Below are positions 47,201-57,854 of a DNA stretch of 64,000 bases, one piece after another; within the stretch, counting starts at the first letter, position 1, and the number at the start of each line of letters is the position of its first letter. The notes under the pieces were generated by a model, which saw only the letters and a list, made by a program, of their open reading frames with translations, made no database searches and was not told the origin of the DNA. This stretch comes from Diplosphaera chodatii (Eukaryota > Chlorophyta > Trebouxiophyceae > Prasiolales > Stichococcaceae). Position numbers and translations under genes: made by a program. The stretch is taken from contig JAALGY010000038.1 in the NCBI GenBank assembly GCA_032358165.1, positions 1,984,001 through 2,048,000 of the forward strand, written 5' to 3'.

Positions 47201-48880
47201 CAACCCACCCCGTGGCGAGGTCTGTTTGTGCTACAGAACATCGTGATTTTGCCGGATTGACCCCATGTGCTGCCTGCCATTTGCACCACTGTTGTGCTGG
47301 CGCTAGAATGCATTGTGTTGGGCTGCTGGCCTCGTTCTGCCATGTGCACTTACCCTTTGTCTGCCAGTAGCAAGCCGAGGTTCCGGGCCACCAAGCAAAT
47401 TGATCAGGCACATACTGACGTGGCACCGTGTCCGGCCATCTGCAGATCTGCCTGCGGGGGCCGGTGTGCTTCTCAGGCTACTACAAGCAGGAGGAGAAGA
47501 CGAAGGAGGTGCTGGACGCCGACGGCTGGTTCCACACCGGCGACATCGGGGAGGTCACACCCGCCGGCGTGCTGCGCATCACTGACCGCATGAAGAACAT
47601 CTTCAAGCTGTCACAGGGTGCGGTCTGCCCGACATTTCAGGATGGTCTGTGCGGATCCTCAGGCGCCCTTCGTTTTCGTCCTCGCACTGTCACTGGCAAA
47701 CCCGCGGTGCCATTGCGTGATGTGCTTCATGTCCATTGTCATGGGACTTTGGACGGCACATTCGAAAGAGGTGGCGTTGATGGGGCCGCCTTGCGTTCTT
47801 CGGGCTGCACAGCAGCTGGGCTTGCTAACAATGGCCGCCAATGCTGCCCAAGGACAGTTCACCCTGTTCATGGTCCTCGTTGGCACGCAGATGTGCCAAC
47901 AGCATCAAGACGACGCCAACTTGACCATCACTGTCCGAATGACTGCAGGCGAGTACATCGCGGTGGAGAAGGTGGAGGCCGTGTACAAGAAGAACAGCAA
48001 CCTGGAGCAGATTTGGGTGTACGGCAACAGCTACGAGGCGGTGCTCGTGGCAGTGGTGGTGCCCAATGAGGTGCGGCCCGCCGTCGCTGCTGCCAGTGCT
48101 TTGTGGCCTGCTGCGCTCTGCTCATGTCTCACTGCTGCCGCCTCAAATCATCATCAAAAATGGTTTGTCGTGTGCATAAACAGCCCTTGAAATAGCCCAG
48201 CACCTCAGCTCGTTTGACCCTCGACCTATGGAATTGCCCTTGAGCGTTTCAGTGCCTGAACGCTAGATCGTGCTGAACAGCACGCTCCTGGTTGCTGCAG
48301 GAGAAGATCAAGGCCTGGGCGGGCGCGGGCGTGCAGGGCGACCTGGCCGCCATCTGCAAGGACCCCAAGACCAACGAATTCCTGCTGAAGGAGCTGACCG
48401 CCACGGGCAAGGAGGGCAAGCTTAAGGTCGGTCTACGTCGTGGTCTCGTTGATGTACAACAAGCACGCGCGAAACACACATCCATGTGTAGCTGCAGGTG
48501 GCTGTGCCGCTGGTGAGGACCAGCGCAGTCTGCCCCGGCAGCCTTTGTGCCATTTGCCGCAGCCTGTTCAGCGTCTGCACCTTGGCATCTTGCAGGGCTA
48601 CGAGCAGGTCAAGGGCCTAATCGTGGAGCCGACGCAGTTCTCCATCGAGGACGATCTGATGACGCCCACCTTCAAGCTCAAGCGTCCGCAGCTGCAGAAG
48701 AAATACCAGTCGGAGATCGACGCCCTGTGAGTGTCAACGCCTGCATCTGCCATCAACGTCAAGACAGCTGCTTCTAGAGGCATGCTGTCGTGTATGCCAA
48801 TGAGCTGACATGCTATGCAGCAATGCGCTGAGCCGGCGCAAACCTGTTCGATGCACAGGTACAACAAGATCAGGAAATGA
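44237..48880 (+). CDS. LACS: Long-chain acyl-CoA synthetase
   Basis: The start is the ATG at 44237 ([16 protein letters not shown]). Exons give [58 protein letters not shown], then [16 protein letters not shown] joined to [13 protein letters not shown] (AMP-binding P-loop, split by an intron). Next come [74 protein letters not shown] and [20 protein letters not shown], with [20 protein letters not shown]. The last exon is YNKIRK with TGA at 48878-48880. All ANL-superfamily motifs are present. The enzyme activates fatty acids to acyl-CoA using ATP. Strong resemblance is to plant LACS4/6/7/9-type enzymes. No C-terminal PTS1 is present, so location (ER, plastid envelope or PTS2 import) is open. 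About fifteen introns. Confidence 0.97.
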
Positions 48881-49329
48881 GCTGCGGGTTTTACGTGCCA
48901 TGGGTCAGCAGCATCTTGCGGGCTCAGGCTGTACGACCCTGTGCAATCCGCAACTGAAGTCTTTACCCACCAATGAGCACAATATGATTGCCATTCATTC
49001 AGCTGTGTCGTACACTGTTTGAACGTATGACACATTCGGTATTGTCAGCAAGTGCATCAGACTCTGTCGTTTGAATGTCCCGTCCTTGTTGTGCCGTGTC
49101 ATTCCATGCCAACCATTGTGGCTGCACATAGGAACAGCTCAGCAATAGAAATCACCCGCTCATGCTAAGGCCACGTGTGTCATGCCGACACCCACTCCCG
49201 TTCCACACAACTTGTCTTCTCGATGCAAAATACTTGATGCGCTGACGCTGACCCATGGACACATGTCAACGGCGTAGTGTGCTCTACAGACAGCACTGAG
49301 TTTCTGCTCCGGTGCCCTGGGGGGTCGCA
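48881..49329. other. Convergent intergenic region (LACS / CxxC protein)
   Basis: These 449 bp between opposed stop codons hold no gene I can recognise. Two 3' UTRs are expected. Confidence 0.4.
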
Positions 49330-50077
49330 TCACTTCTTGCCGAACATGATCTCATCAAGCGTGTCTCCCTTTCTGTGGATATCAAAACAGGCTTCATTAG
49401 CGTGCAGCAGGCAGCCAGCAGCGTCCGTGAGCATATGTGATTTGCCGCGTGTGACAACTGGGGCCATTTGCACTCGCCTGGTGTAAGCGATGCCCTTCTT
49501 CTGCGCCTCTGGACAGTGCCCATACACGCGCAGGGCCTCGAACCAGCCGAAGCCGGGCCAGGAGCCGAGCCCCTTGATGACATGACCCTCGTTGTCGCAC
49601 CTGGATGCATGACCATAGAGCGCCTAAAAAGGACAGAGCAGTTACCCAGGTTGTACTTGGCAGCGACGACGCGGGGATGTCTTCAATCCAAAATGCAGTG
49701 CGTAGCGCACCCTCGCGGTGCTGATGCAAGGTCCACCCCGCACAGCTTGCACCGCTGCGGACCAGACTCAGCCGAGTCCGCTGGCGCTGCTGTTTCCTGC
49801 GCATGCAGTCAACATGCAATGAGCACCTCCCCGCAACCACCTTAATGATGTACAGCGAATGCAAATTATAAGCTGTCACAAGCATTGCCTGCTCTGCTGC
49901 CTCTGCGCGTGTCGGCTGCAACCTCCGGCGCCGATACAGCGGCTGCCACTGCTGCTGCTTGCCATGCGCGGCTGTCAGCTGGCATTCCTGATGCCGCCTG
50001 TGATCCTTCGGCTGCAATCGTAATCCGAAGGCTTGGCTATGGCACACCGTTTGCAGGGCTGGCAGGCTGTGCTGCAT
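49330..50077 (-). CDS. Unrecognised small protein with CxxC motif
   Basis: I do not recognise this gene. The last exon (about 49620-49330, TGA at the end) is a convincing coding block: ALYGHASRCDNEGHVIKGLG, SWPGFGWFEALRVYGHCPEA, QKKGIAYTRRVQMAPVVTRG, KSHMLTDAAGCLLHANEACF, DIHRKGDTLDEIMFGKK. An upstream exon near 49690-49800 reads ETAAPADSAESGPQRCKLCG VDLASA, with a CKLC zinc-type pair. A small exon (about 49645-49680) lies between them. The N-terminus is uncertain; I used the ATG at 50077 (MQHSLPALQTV), followed by a Gln/Arg-rich stretch. Metal binding is inferred from CxxC and the other Cys and His. The intervening frames and joins are tentative. Confidence 0.5.
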
Positions 50078-50660
50078 GATGTTGATGCCGGAAAGTGAAT
50101 ACCAAGAGCAACTCGATGACCAAAGATGCACTGTCCAACGTGTCAGGCGTTCATGCTTCTTCAGGGGTCAAACGGTGCATCTGTGGAGGTTGCTCAACTC
50201 CGTGGTGCCTTCTGAAGGTGGCAGGGACACAAATGCGCGCATGCATGCTGAGAGTCGGCCAAACCTTGTGCATGCCCTAGGGCGAGCCTCTCACCTTAGT
50301 TATGCCACACTCAGCACGCTACGCGGACTGTTTGCCTACAATTAGCGACTTCTTGTGTATGATTGACATCGGCATTTGCTTGCTACGCTCAACAACGGTG
50401 ATCTACCTGCACAGTTCCACTCACGCGATCGTCACCAGCTGCAGGTCAATTTCCAGGGCTTCGCCGCTGCACGCAATGATAATTTAGCTTGTGTTTGGCA
50501 TGCTAGTAGTATTAGACTGCTTATTTACTGTTACGCCAAGCAGCATGCACGTCGCAGCAGCCCTGAAGAAACACTCCAACATGCTGGGTGTACCTGTTCC
50601 GCAGGCGGCGAGCAAGTTGCAGCAGCCTTGGCACAGTGAACCTGCAGTGCCGCATCCAGC
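50078..50660. promoter_or_regulatory. Divergent intergenic region, CxxC protein / HIG1 gene
   Basis: These 583 bp should carry both promoters. An in-frame TGA shortly before 50661 supports the HIG1 start. Nothing else was recognised. Confidence 0.35.
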
Positions 50661-51521
50661 ATGGGATGGGTGGACGATGCCCGCTCCTACGTCCTTGAGA
50701 ACAAGCTCAGATCGATTGGTGAGCGCACGCTGTTGGCGTGTCGTAAGCCGTGTGCATGCTGCATCACTTGCACCTGACACTTGCATGATGCCTCAGCCGC
50801 TTCGCAGATAACGTGCGTGCGACGGCGTCGGCTTCTCTGCTGTTTGATTGCGAATCAACATCAATCAGTTGTGGTGTTGCTGTAGGTATTCTGTGGGCGT
50901 CCGGACTGGGCGCCTCTCTTGCATACCAGTGGTCCCGCCCCATCCCGAACTCGCTGAAGGTCATCCACAGCCGTGTGTACGCCCAGGTGCGACGCTGAGC
51001 CTGCACTTCCAATTGTGTGTTGCTATGGCAGGAAGCCGTGTGTGTCTCCTTCAGCGCCCTTTGTCTCTCCTGCGTATTTGATTCATCACCCCAAAGGCTA
51101 TCCATCGAATGTGTAGGCGTTGACGCTGGGGTCACTAGCAGCGGTGGCAGTCATCGAGCATATGGACCACAAGGACCAAACATCGCAGGTGCGACCTCCT
51201 GGGACGCACCCCAAGCGTCTTGACTTAGGCGGCGGCCTGCTGCGTTTGCCGGCTTTGGTCTCGAACTGAGTTGAGCTCTTACTTCTCAGCAGGAGTTTGT
51301 CAAGGCGAACTCCCGCCTGGCGGAGCTCGAACGGAGGTATGTGATGCCACCTATCAGCGTTCAATACGTGCTGTTGATGTATGTTGTTGCCCCATACACC
51401 TGCATTGCACTCGGCTGTACATCGTATTGAGTGGCCATCCCTCGTCACATATGCCTCGGCACGTTCACACAGGTATGGCTTTGGTGAGCACGGCAATGAA
51501 GAGCCTCACTCAGCAAAGTGA
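50661..51521 (+). CDS. HIG1-domain protein (respiratory supercomplex factor, Rcf1/HIGD type)
   Basis: Five exons (50661-50718, 50886-50995, 51117-51188, 51293-51336, 51473-51521) join to 333 nt, giving 110 residues. The product is MGWVDDARSYVLENKLRSIG, then ILWASGLGASLAYQWSRPIP, NSLKVIHSRVYAQALTLGSL, AAVAVIEHMDHKDQTSQ, and EFVKANSRLAELERRYGFGE with a short tail, TGA at 51519-51521. Two membrane helices around WASGLGASLAYQWSRP and the QALTLGSLAAVAV segment match the HIG1 domain. Such small inner-membrane proteins help assemble cytochrome c oxidase and III-IV supercomplexes in mitochondria. All splice phases agree. The final exon lies next to the convergent DUF2009 gene. Confidence 0.93.
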
Positions 51522-51933
51522 AGACACCACATGAGAGGGGAACTGCCACTTGGGCAGGCAGGCCAACTCGCAAGCTGCATCGCTGCTCCATCAGGCATGC
51601 ACACACACAACTTCACCGGGGCCTCTGAGTACAGTGTGGGCTCAGAGTCCCATGCTGTTTTGTTAGGGAGCGCAAGGCCGAGCTGGAAACACTGGACATA
51701 AAGTCGGTGTGAAACCGCAAATTGGGAAGCCTGCCTGTCATCAGGGCATCCAGCTGATATGTGGGCAATGCTTAATACGCTCAACCATACAATAATGATG
51801 TACGACCATGGGTAAATAACGGTTGGCTGCCTAAGACCTACGACAACAGTGCGCACATGACCTGCCCTCACATCCTGAAAACACTGCAGCACCCGTTTTG
51901 CACTCACACCTAACTCCTGGTGGAAGGACTCGC
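51522..51933. other. Convergent intergenic region (HIG1 / DUF2009)
   Basis: These 412 bp between opposed stop codons contain no recognisable gene. Confidence 0.4.
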
Positions 51934-54900
51934 TCACTTGCCAAGGTCTCCGTCAAAGCTGTAGAAGCCTGTGCCACCGAGTACGGAATGTTGTGCAGCG
52001 TTGCAGCACTCGTGCCATGGCTTGTTCACGCTGGAGTCAGCAACAGCAACATGTACAGCATCACGTATGTTGCCAGCAGCGAGTGCTGTAAAACACGCAC
52101 CTGCCACCTTGAAGATGTGGTAGTATGGCTTCTTTTCAATCTGAGAGCACCAATTCCAGGCCGAAGTCAGACGCCCATCAATGCAGGACCCTGCAACCAC
52201 AAGAATGCTGTTGAAGGCCTGCATGAAGATATATGTTGTCACCACAGCTGTGTTGCAACAACCGCCGGAACAGTACGGTCGCAGGTCGCCAGGTGCAGCA
52301 GCATACCTGCATCAAAGAAGTTGTCGGCACCAGAGCCGTCAAACGCGTGGCGGAAGAAGTCTGCCAGGATCGCTTTCCTGCAGCAATTCGCACAGCAAGC
52401 CGACTCTCAGCAGACCGGCCAGCCCCCAACAGCCGGGGTTGCAGCACGCAGCAATTGCAGTGGTGTGATCATGGGTCACAGGCATGGCCGCCGAGACCCA
52501 CCTGCACGCCTGCACGCTGCCATACAGCGATTTGATGTATGCCTCCAGCTGCGCATCCTTGCAGAGCTTCGGCAGCGAGTCCACCACGAGCACCACTGGG
52601 TTCAGGATGCGCGGCACCTACGACAGCCAACACGCATTGCAAATACAGCAAGCCACAAAACACGATTGTGATGGCCAGAGCATGCAGGGAAAGCATGACA
52701 CGAAAGCACACATGCATGCTGCGCATGCTTGCAGGCACCTCACACCAACAAGTGCCTGCCTGTGTGTACTTGTGATGAAGTGCAGCGCATTCGGCACATT
52801 GTGGTCGCCCAGGTGCACAACCGCGGAGCCGACCCAGCCACCCAGCCGCTGCTGGCAGCGCCACAGGATGTTGTGGATGGCCTTGCTCACACGCGGGGCC
52901 GCCTGCACCCGGTTCAGCCCCTGGCCTGCATGTAATGAGCCTGTGTGTTCGGCCTTTGTTTCTCCGCAATTTCATACCAGTGAGCCCGCGCATGCGCATG
53001 CGGACTGCCGTTGCCATCGCACACATGTGTCTGGCGCAAGCGCCACAGCAGCAGAGCGCGCAGCACCGTGCTGGCAGGATGCGTCACCTGTGTTGCTGAG
53101 GCGGTAGGCGTTGCTGCTGGCCAGCATGTCGGCGTCCGCGCAGCACCACAGCATGAACATGGAGTCGTGGATCTCGCGCCCTGCGCATGCAGAACCCGTC
53201 GTGATGCGCCGACACCAGCTGATCCATGCAGTGATGCACAGAATAGCAGTGCCATGCACACCAGGTAACGAGGGCATGAGGCGGTGCAGGGAGGCACGCA
53301 CATAGCGTCAGCGACTGCAGCACGTAGGTGTACTGCTTCTGGTGGCCGTGGCTGAGGCGTGCGCCCCCCCGCCCCATGGAGATCGCCAGCGAGCTCTCTG
53401 GGTCTGGGCAGCTGTTCGGGTCAAAGAACTCCTGCATGATGGGAGTCTGGTCTGGCTGCCATGCAAGGAAGGTGCGTCTGGTGTGAACATTACAACTTGC
53501 GACAGCACTCCTGACATTAGCCTTGTTCAGGCGGCTGACAACTTTTGCAGTGCCGAGCCATGTGATGCTTGTGCCCGAAATGCAAATGAGGCAATTGGAG
53601 TGAACAGAGGCGCTTCCAAAATGGTGGAGCACTTGCCTGCAGCAGTGTGATCATGCGGGTGATTGGGTCCCGGCTGAAAGCTAGGTAACTGTTATTATCG
53701 CCAATGCTGTAAAGGCATTGGAGGATCTCCTCCTCGCTGATCGCGGAGCTGCGGAACTTGCGCGCAAGCTGCGCACGAGCTGTCTCCTTGGCCTGTTGCA
53801 CGGTACACGTGGCAGATCATGACAGCGACCAAGCCAGCATACAGTCAATGTTTGGTCGACGTCCTAGCACCATCAGCTGACTGCGTGAACTGGGCTTCCA
53901 AACAGCTGTCATATGGCGGCCATGAAGTGCACTCACCTTGATGGCACGCTGGATCTCCCAGCGGGAGCGACTGCCGGCCACGATCTCCTGTGTGGCTGTG
54001 GCTGCCAGAGGGTCGTCCAGCAGCTTCAGCGCGCCCGCGCGCTCTGCATGTCGGAACTGCACCTCAGCGACGCTTGCCCACACTTGGGAGGCAGCTCATG
54101 CAGCGCTCGAACAGCACAGTACTGGACCGATGGGAATTCAGTGGGCCTGGCATGCACCACGGCGACCCTGGCCTGGAAGCACAACCGTTTGCTGGCAGCA
54201 CAAAGCAACAGGAACGGCCCATGCACCCACCAAGCAGGCTGTGCACGGTGCGCAGCGGCCGCACGCACGGGAATTCCAGCAGGTCCTGGATCTGAGGCTC
54301 CGCCGAATCCATCAGCATGTAGATCAGCATGCCGTAGGTGCTGCGCATGCGGTCCGGGTTCATAATGCGGAAGCGCCGCCCCACCTCGAAGGCGTCCTGC
54401 AGGCAGCACAGGGCTTCCTCGTATCACAGTACAGCACGTTGCTCCTGCCACATCATGCAGAGCGGATTGGAGCAGCAGCAGGGTGGCAGCTTGTGGGGCA
54501 GCACAGCACTGCCCCACCTGAAAGAACTGCGCGTTGTCCTTGAAGTTGCGGTCTGTGAGCATGCGCTGCCCGCGCCGGTAGTCCTGGGCGATGACCAGTC
54601 CGCAAAGAATGGCACAGATGTCCTGCATGCGCACAGAGGAAGGCGTGAACACAGTCACTGGCCGAGTGGCAATTGTCTGCAGTGCACGCAGCCTGCTGTT
54701 GCTGCGTTGCACTGCCTGCTGTTGCTGCGTCAGCTGCAACAGCAATTGGGCCGACCTTGATCTGGGCGTGCACCCGCTGCTCCTTCCGCTTCCAGGACAG
54801 GATGTCCACTTTGTCCGTGTACTCGCTGACTGACAGCGCAGCCTGCGTGTCAATGAAGCCCCACATGCGGTCAGCCTCACGTCCCATGGCAAGGTTGGCT

Positions 54901-56269
54901 GACAAGACCAGAGCAAGCTGCAGGCGAGAGGTTCGCTTGCCCTTTGCCGGTCAGGTGTGCTGAGCGGTTGTGCAGCAGTCAGGGAGCAGAGTGGGGGACA
55001 CCTCCAGGAGGCGCAGCAGGCGGCGCTCCTCAGCGTCCAGGCGCAGCGGGATGTACTTGGCGCGCTCCGACAGGCGCGCCGGGCCGCCGGTGGCGGCCCG
55101 CCCGTTTTCCAGCTCCATGGACTCCGCGCCGTCATGCTGCACGGATTCCCCTTACAGTGTTTGAAGAGCATTTGGTGCCGCCAGAGGCTGGCCGCACATC
55201 GCTGTGCATGTCTGCCACGGCTGCATGCACGACCGTTGCTCGCTCCACAGGGACGCACCTCTGAATCGGAAGCCACGCTGTTGTCCTCGCTGCGGAGGCG
55301 CTTGGCCTCAGACTCCTGGCTGTCTGTGTCCGGCAGGGCTGCCTGCGATGGTGCACATTGCCACTTGCACACATTAGCCCCGCCGAGAGTGGGCCCTCCA
55401 CAACATGACCAGCACTTTGGCCCTTCAACGTGACCAACCCCTGCTGCTGACCTGTGTTGAGCTGCGCTTGGCGCGCTCGCTGTCTGAGCTGGGGTTCTGC
55501 AGCGCCGCAAAGGCAGACGCCTCGCTGGCGGTCTCCTGCAGCCGCTCACGCAGCTTCGAGAGCGCGTCAAGCGCCGCTGCACCCATGTCTGGAGGACCAG
55601 TGGCTGCTGCTGGGCCTGCGGCAGCGTCTGCGGGGTGAGTGCCATTTGACACTGCTGCGCCGCTGCCACCGTCGCCGCCATCAGCTGCCGCGCCTCGCAG
55701 GGCTGAGATCACCTGAGACAGCAGCCCGTCCAGCGAGTTGCTCTGCTGTACCAGCGCATCGGCATCGGCAGCCTTGGCTGCTGCATACTCTGCGATCTGC
55801 TGCTGTGCGACCGCCAGCCTCTGAGCGGCATCCTGTGCCTCCGCCTCTGCCTTCAGCCGGGCAGCGTGATGAGCTGCAGCAAACGGTACACAAAAAGATG
55901 TATGAATCGGATAGTACGTCAGGCGTGCAACCCTGTGCTGCACGACAGTGACCTTTCCCACCCAGGGGCGCCGCGACAGGGCTGCCTGGCACGCTCGAGT
56001 GTATGTCCTCTCCGCAGGTTGCGAGCAGGGGATCCCACACCCACTCATATGAGAGTGTCATTTATGATCGATGACTCTGCTAAATGACTACATCGTCCAC
56101 CTTCTGCTGCATCCGCATCGGCGACTGGCGCCGCCTGGGTGTCATGGCCCGGCTGCTGTGGTGGCACGTCGTCGGCTTCGGCGTCCAGCACCGCTGCAAG
56201 CGCCGGGTTCGCCGGGCTCGGAGTCGGGCTCATGTTCAATATGTTCAGCGATGCAATACGGCGAAGCAT
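51934..56269 (-). CDS. DUF2009 (UPF0652) family protein with long N-terminal extension
   Basis: The conserved core runs LSERAKYIPLRLDAEERRLL, LSVSEYTDKVDILSWKRKEQ, DICAILCGLVIAQDYRRGQR then MLTDRNFKDNAQFFQ, RRFRIMNPDRMRSTYGMLIY and QIQDLLEFPCVRPLRTVHSL. It continues ISEEEILQCLYSIGDNNSYL, GRGGARLSHGHQKQYTYVLQ then SLTLW, WVGSAVVHLGDHNVPNALHF and RHAFDGSGADNFFDAGSCID then GRLTSAWNWCSQIEKKPYYH. The end is FYSFDGDLGK with TGA at 51934. The HLGDHNVPNAL and FDAGSCIDGRLTSAWNWCSQ blocks are hallmarks of this conserved eukaryotic family, whose function is unknown. Before the core lie about 200 residues rich in Ala with a coiled coil (AARLKAEAEAQDAAQRLAVA, near 55800-55870) and an acidic stretch. The N-terminal exons are joined tentatively; the ATG at 56269 (MLRRIASLNILN) was chosen, with 56233 as alternative. 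Confidence 0.9.
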
Positions 56270-56586
56270 CGCTTTCAACACATCCTGCGGATACGTTGTG
56301 GCTTTCCTGAGGCCCAGGCAAGACGTCCGGTGCACTGTCAGCTACCGCAGATGCGTGCTGCGTCCAAGTTGTAAGGATATCTACCACAAAACGGCACAGG
56401 CAAAGGAGCGGGTGGCAAACAGGACGCAAGGTTGAAATACCAGGGGGCCGAGCAAATCCTCGTAATCCCCGCGTCTCATGGAAACCCAGGAAACCCAGGC
56501 CTCGCACACACCACATCACGCCTGCAAATGCGAAGTGAAGTCAGCTGGTTGCATCAGTGCACAAGCTTACACCCAGCAACTGCACC
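56270..56586. promoter_or_regulatory. Divergent intergenic region, DUF2009 / UER1
   Basis: These 317 bp should hold both promoters. No core element was recognised. Confidence 0.35.
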
Positions 56587-57519
56587 ATGGTTGCCACGAA
56601 CGGCGCCGCGTCTGACAACAAGAAGTTCCTAATCTTTGGTAAGACCGGGTGGATTGGCGGCCTGCTCGGCGACCTGCTCAAGGAGCAAGGAGTGGACTAT
56701 GAGTATGCGAGCGCGCGCCTGGAAGATCGCGCAGCGGTCGCGGCTGACATCGACCGGGCCAAGCCCACGCATGTGCTGAATGCAGCGGGCCTCACCGGCC
56801 GGCCGAATGTCGACTGGTGCGAGGATCACAAGATCGAGGTGATTCGTGCCAACGTGATTGGCACGCTGAACCTGGCGGATGTGACAAACGAGAAGGGCAT
56901 CCACCTCACGGTGTATGCCACCGGCTGCATCTTCCACTACGACAAGGACTTCCCCCAGGACAGCGGGAAGGGCTTCACAGAGGATGACACACCCAACTTC
57001 ACGGGCTCCTACTACTCAAAAACGAAGGCGCTGGTGGAAGGCCTTCTGAAGGAGTTCCCCAACACGCTGGTGCTGCGCGTGCGCATGCCCATTGTGGCAG
57101 ACCTCACGTACCCGCGCAACTTCATCACCAAGATCATCAAATACGACAGGATCATCAACATCCCCAACTCGATGACAGTGCTGCCAGAGCTGCTGCCACT
57201 GTCCATCAAGATGGCGGAGCGGAAGCTGACCGGCATCATGAACTACACGAACCCGGGCGCCGTCAGCCACAACGAGATCCTGCAGATGTACAAGGACTAC
57301 ATCGACCCCGAGTTCACCTGGAAGAACTTCACGGTCGAGGAGCAGGCCAAGGTCATCGTTGCGCCGCGCTCCAACAACCTGCTGGACACCAAGCGGATCG
57401 AGGGCGAGTTCCCAGAGCTGCTGGACATCAAGGGGTCGCTCATCAAGTACGTGTTTGAGCCCAATGCGGCCAAGAAGGACGAGGTGGTCAAGGCAGTGAA
57501 GGAGATGCGCGGCCGCTGA
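56587..57519 (+). CDS. UER1: Nucleotide-rhamnose epimerase-reductase (UER1/NRS-ER)
   Basis: One uninterrupted frame of 310 residues starts at the ATG at 56587 in a good context (caccATGg) and ends at TGA 57517-57519. The nucleotide-binding loop FGKTGWIGG is at residues 17-25. AKPTHVLNAAGLTGRPNVDW, YATGCIFHYDKDFPQDSGKG and the active-site SYYSKTKALVEGLLKEF (YxxxK) follow. LRVRMPIVADLTYPRNFITK and the C-terminal NNLLDTKRIEGEFPELLDIK complete the match to plant UER1. This cytosolic short-chain dehydrogenase-type enzyme converts UDP- or dTDP-4-keto-6-deoxyglucose to the L-rhamnose nucleotide by 3,5-epimerisation and 4-reduction, feeding cell-wall polysaccharides and glycosides. It has no intron and strong codon bias, which suggests high expression. 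Confidence 0.97.
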   Translation: MVATNGAASDNKKFLIFGKTGWIGGLLGDLLKEQGVDYEYASARLEDRAAVAADIDRAKPTHVLNAAGLTGRPNVDWCEDHKIEVIRANVIGTLNLADVTNEKGIHLTVYATGCIFHYDKDFPQDSGKGFTEDDTPNFTGSYYSKTKALVEGLLKEFPNTLVLRVRMPIVADLTYPRNFITKIIKYDRIINIPNSMTVLPELLPLSIKMAERKLTGIMNYTNPGAVSHNEILQMYKDYIDPEFTWKNFTVEEQAKVIVAPRSNNLLDTKRIEGEFPELLDIKGSLIKYVFEPNAAKKDEVVKAVKEMRGR

Positions 57520-57854
57520 ACAGGGACCAGGGAATGACCACAGGGTCTACAGGAGTGCGATTGACATCGCACACAGTGCACAGAACCAGACAGACGTTCT
57601 GTCTGACGACAGACCAGAGAACTCCAGCATCAAGCACTGCAGCTCATGGTAGCAAGGTTGCTCACTTCATGCTGTTTAGACACCTCAGACTCACAGATGC
57701 CTGATTGCAGACCTAGACGCCATCCTATGTAGGCTGCTTGCTTGATTGCAGTTGAGCAGGCAACCTCCCAAGTTTCGTGCACTGCTGCCGAGCTGACACT
57801 GCATATGTTGTGCTGAGGTTCCACTAGGAACAGACCTGCTCTGCAAGCCAGCTT
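57520..57854. other. Convergent intergenic region (UER1 / peroxiredoxin) with a 3' UTR hairpin
   Basis: These 335 bp lie between opposed stop codons. At 57588-57604 agacaga-cgt-tctgtct forms a hairpin with 7-bp arms, 68 bp after the UER1 stop. No gene was seen. Confidence 0.45.

Noticed and set aside
54026..55681. A 551-codon open frame on the minus strand
   Set aside because: It is on the same strand as the DUF2009 gene but in the wrong frame across most exons. The conserved DUF2009 blocks lie in other frames joined by introns.
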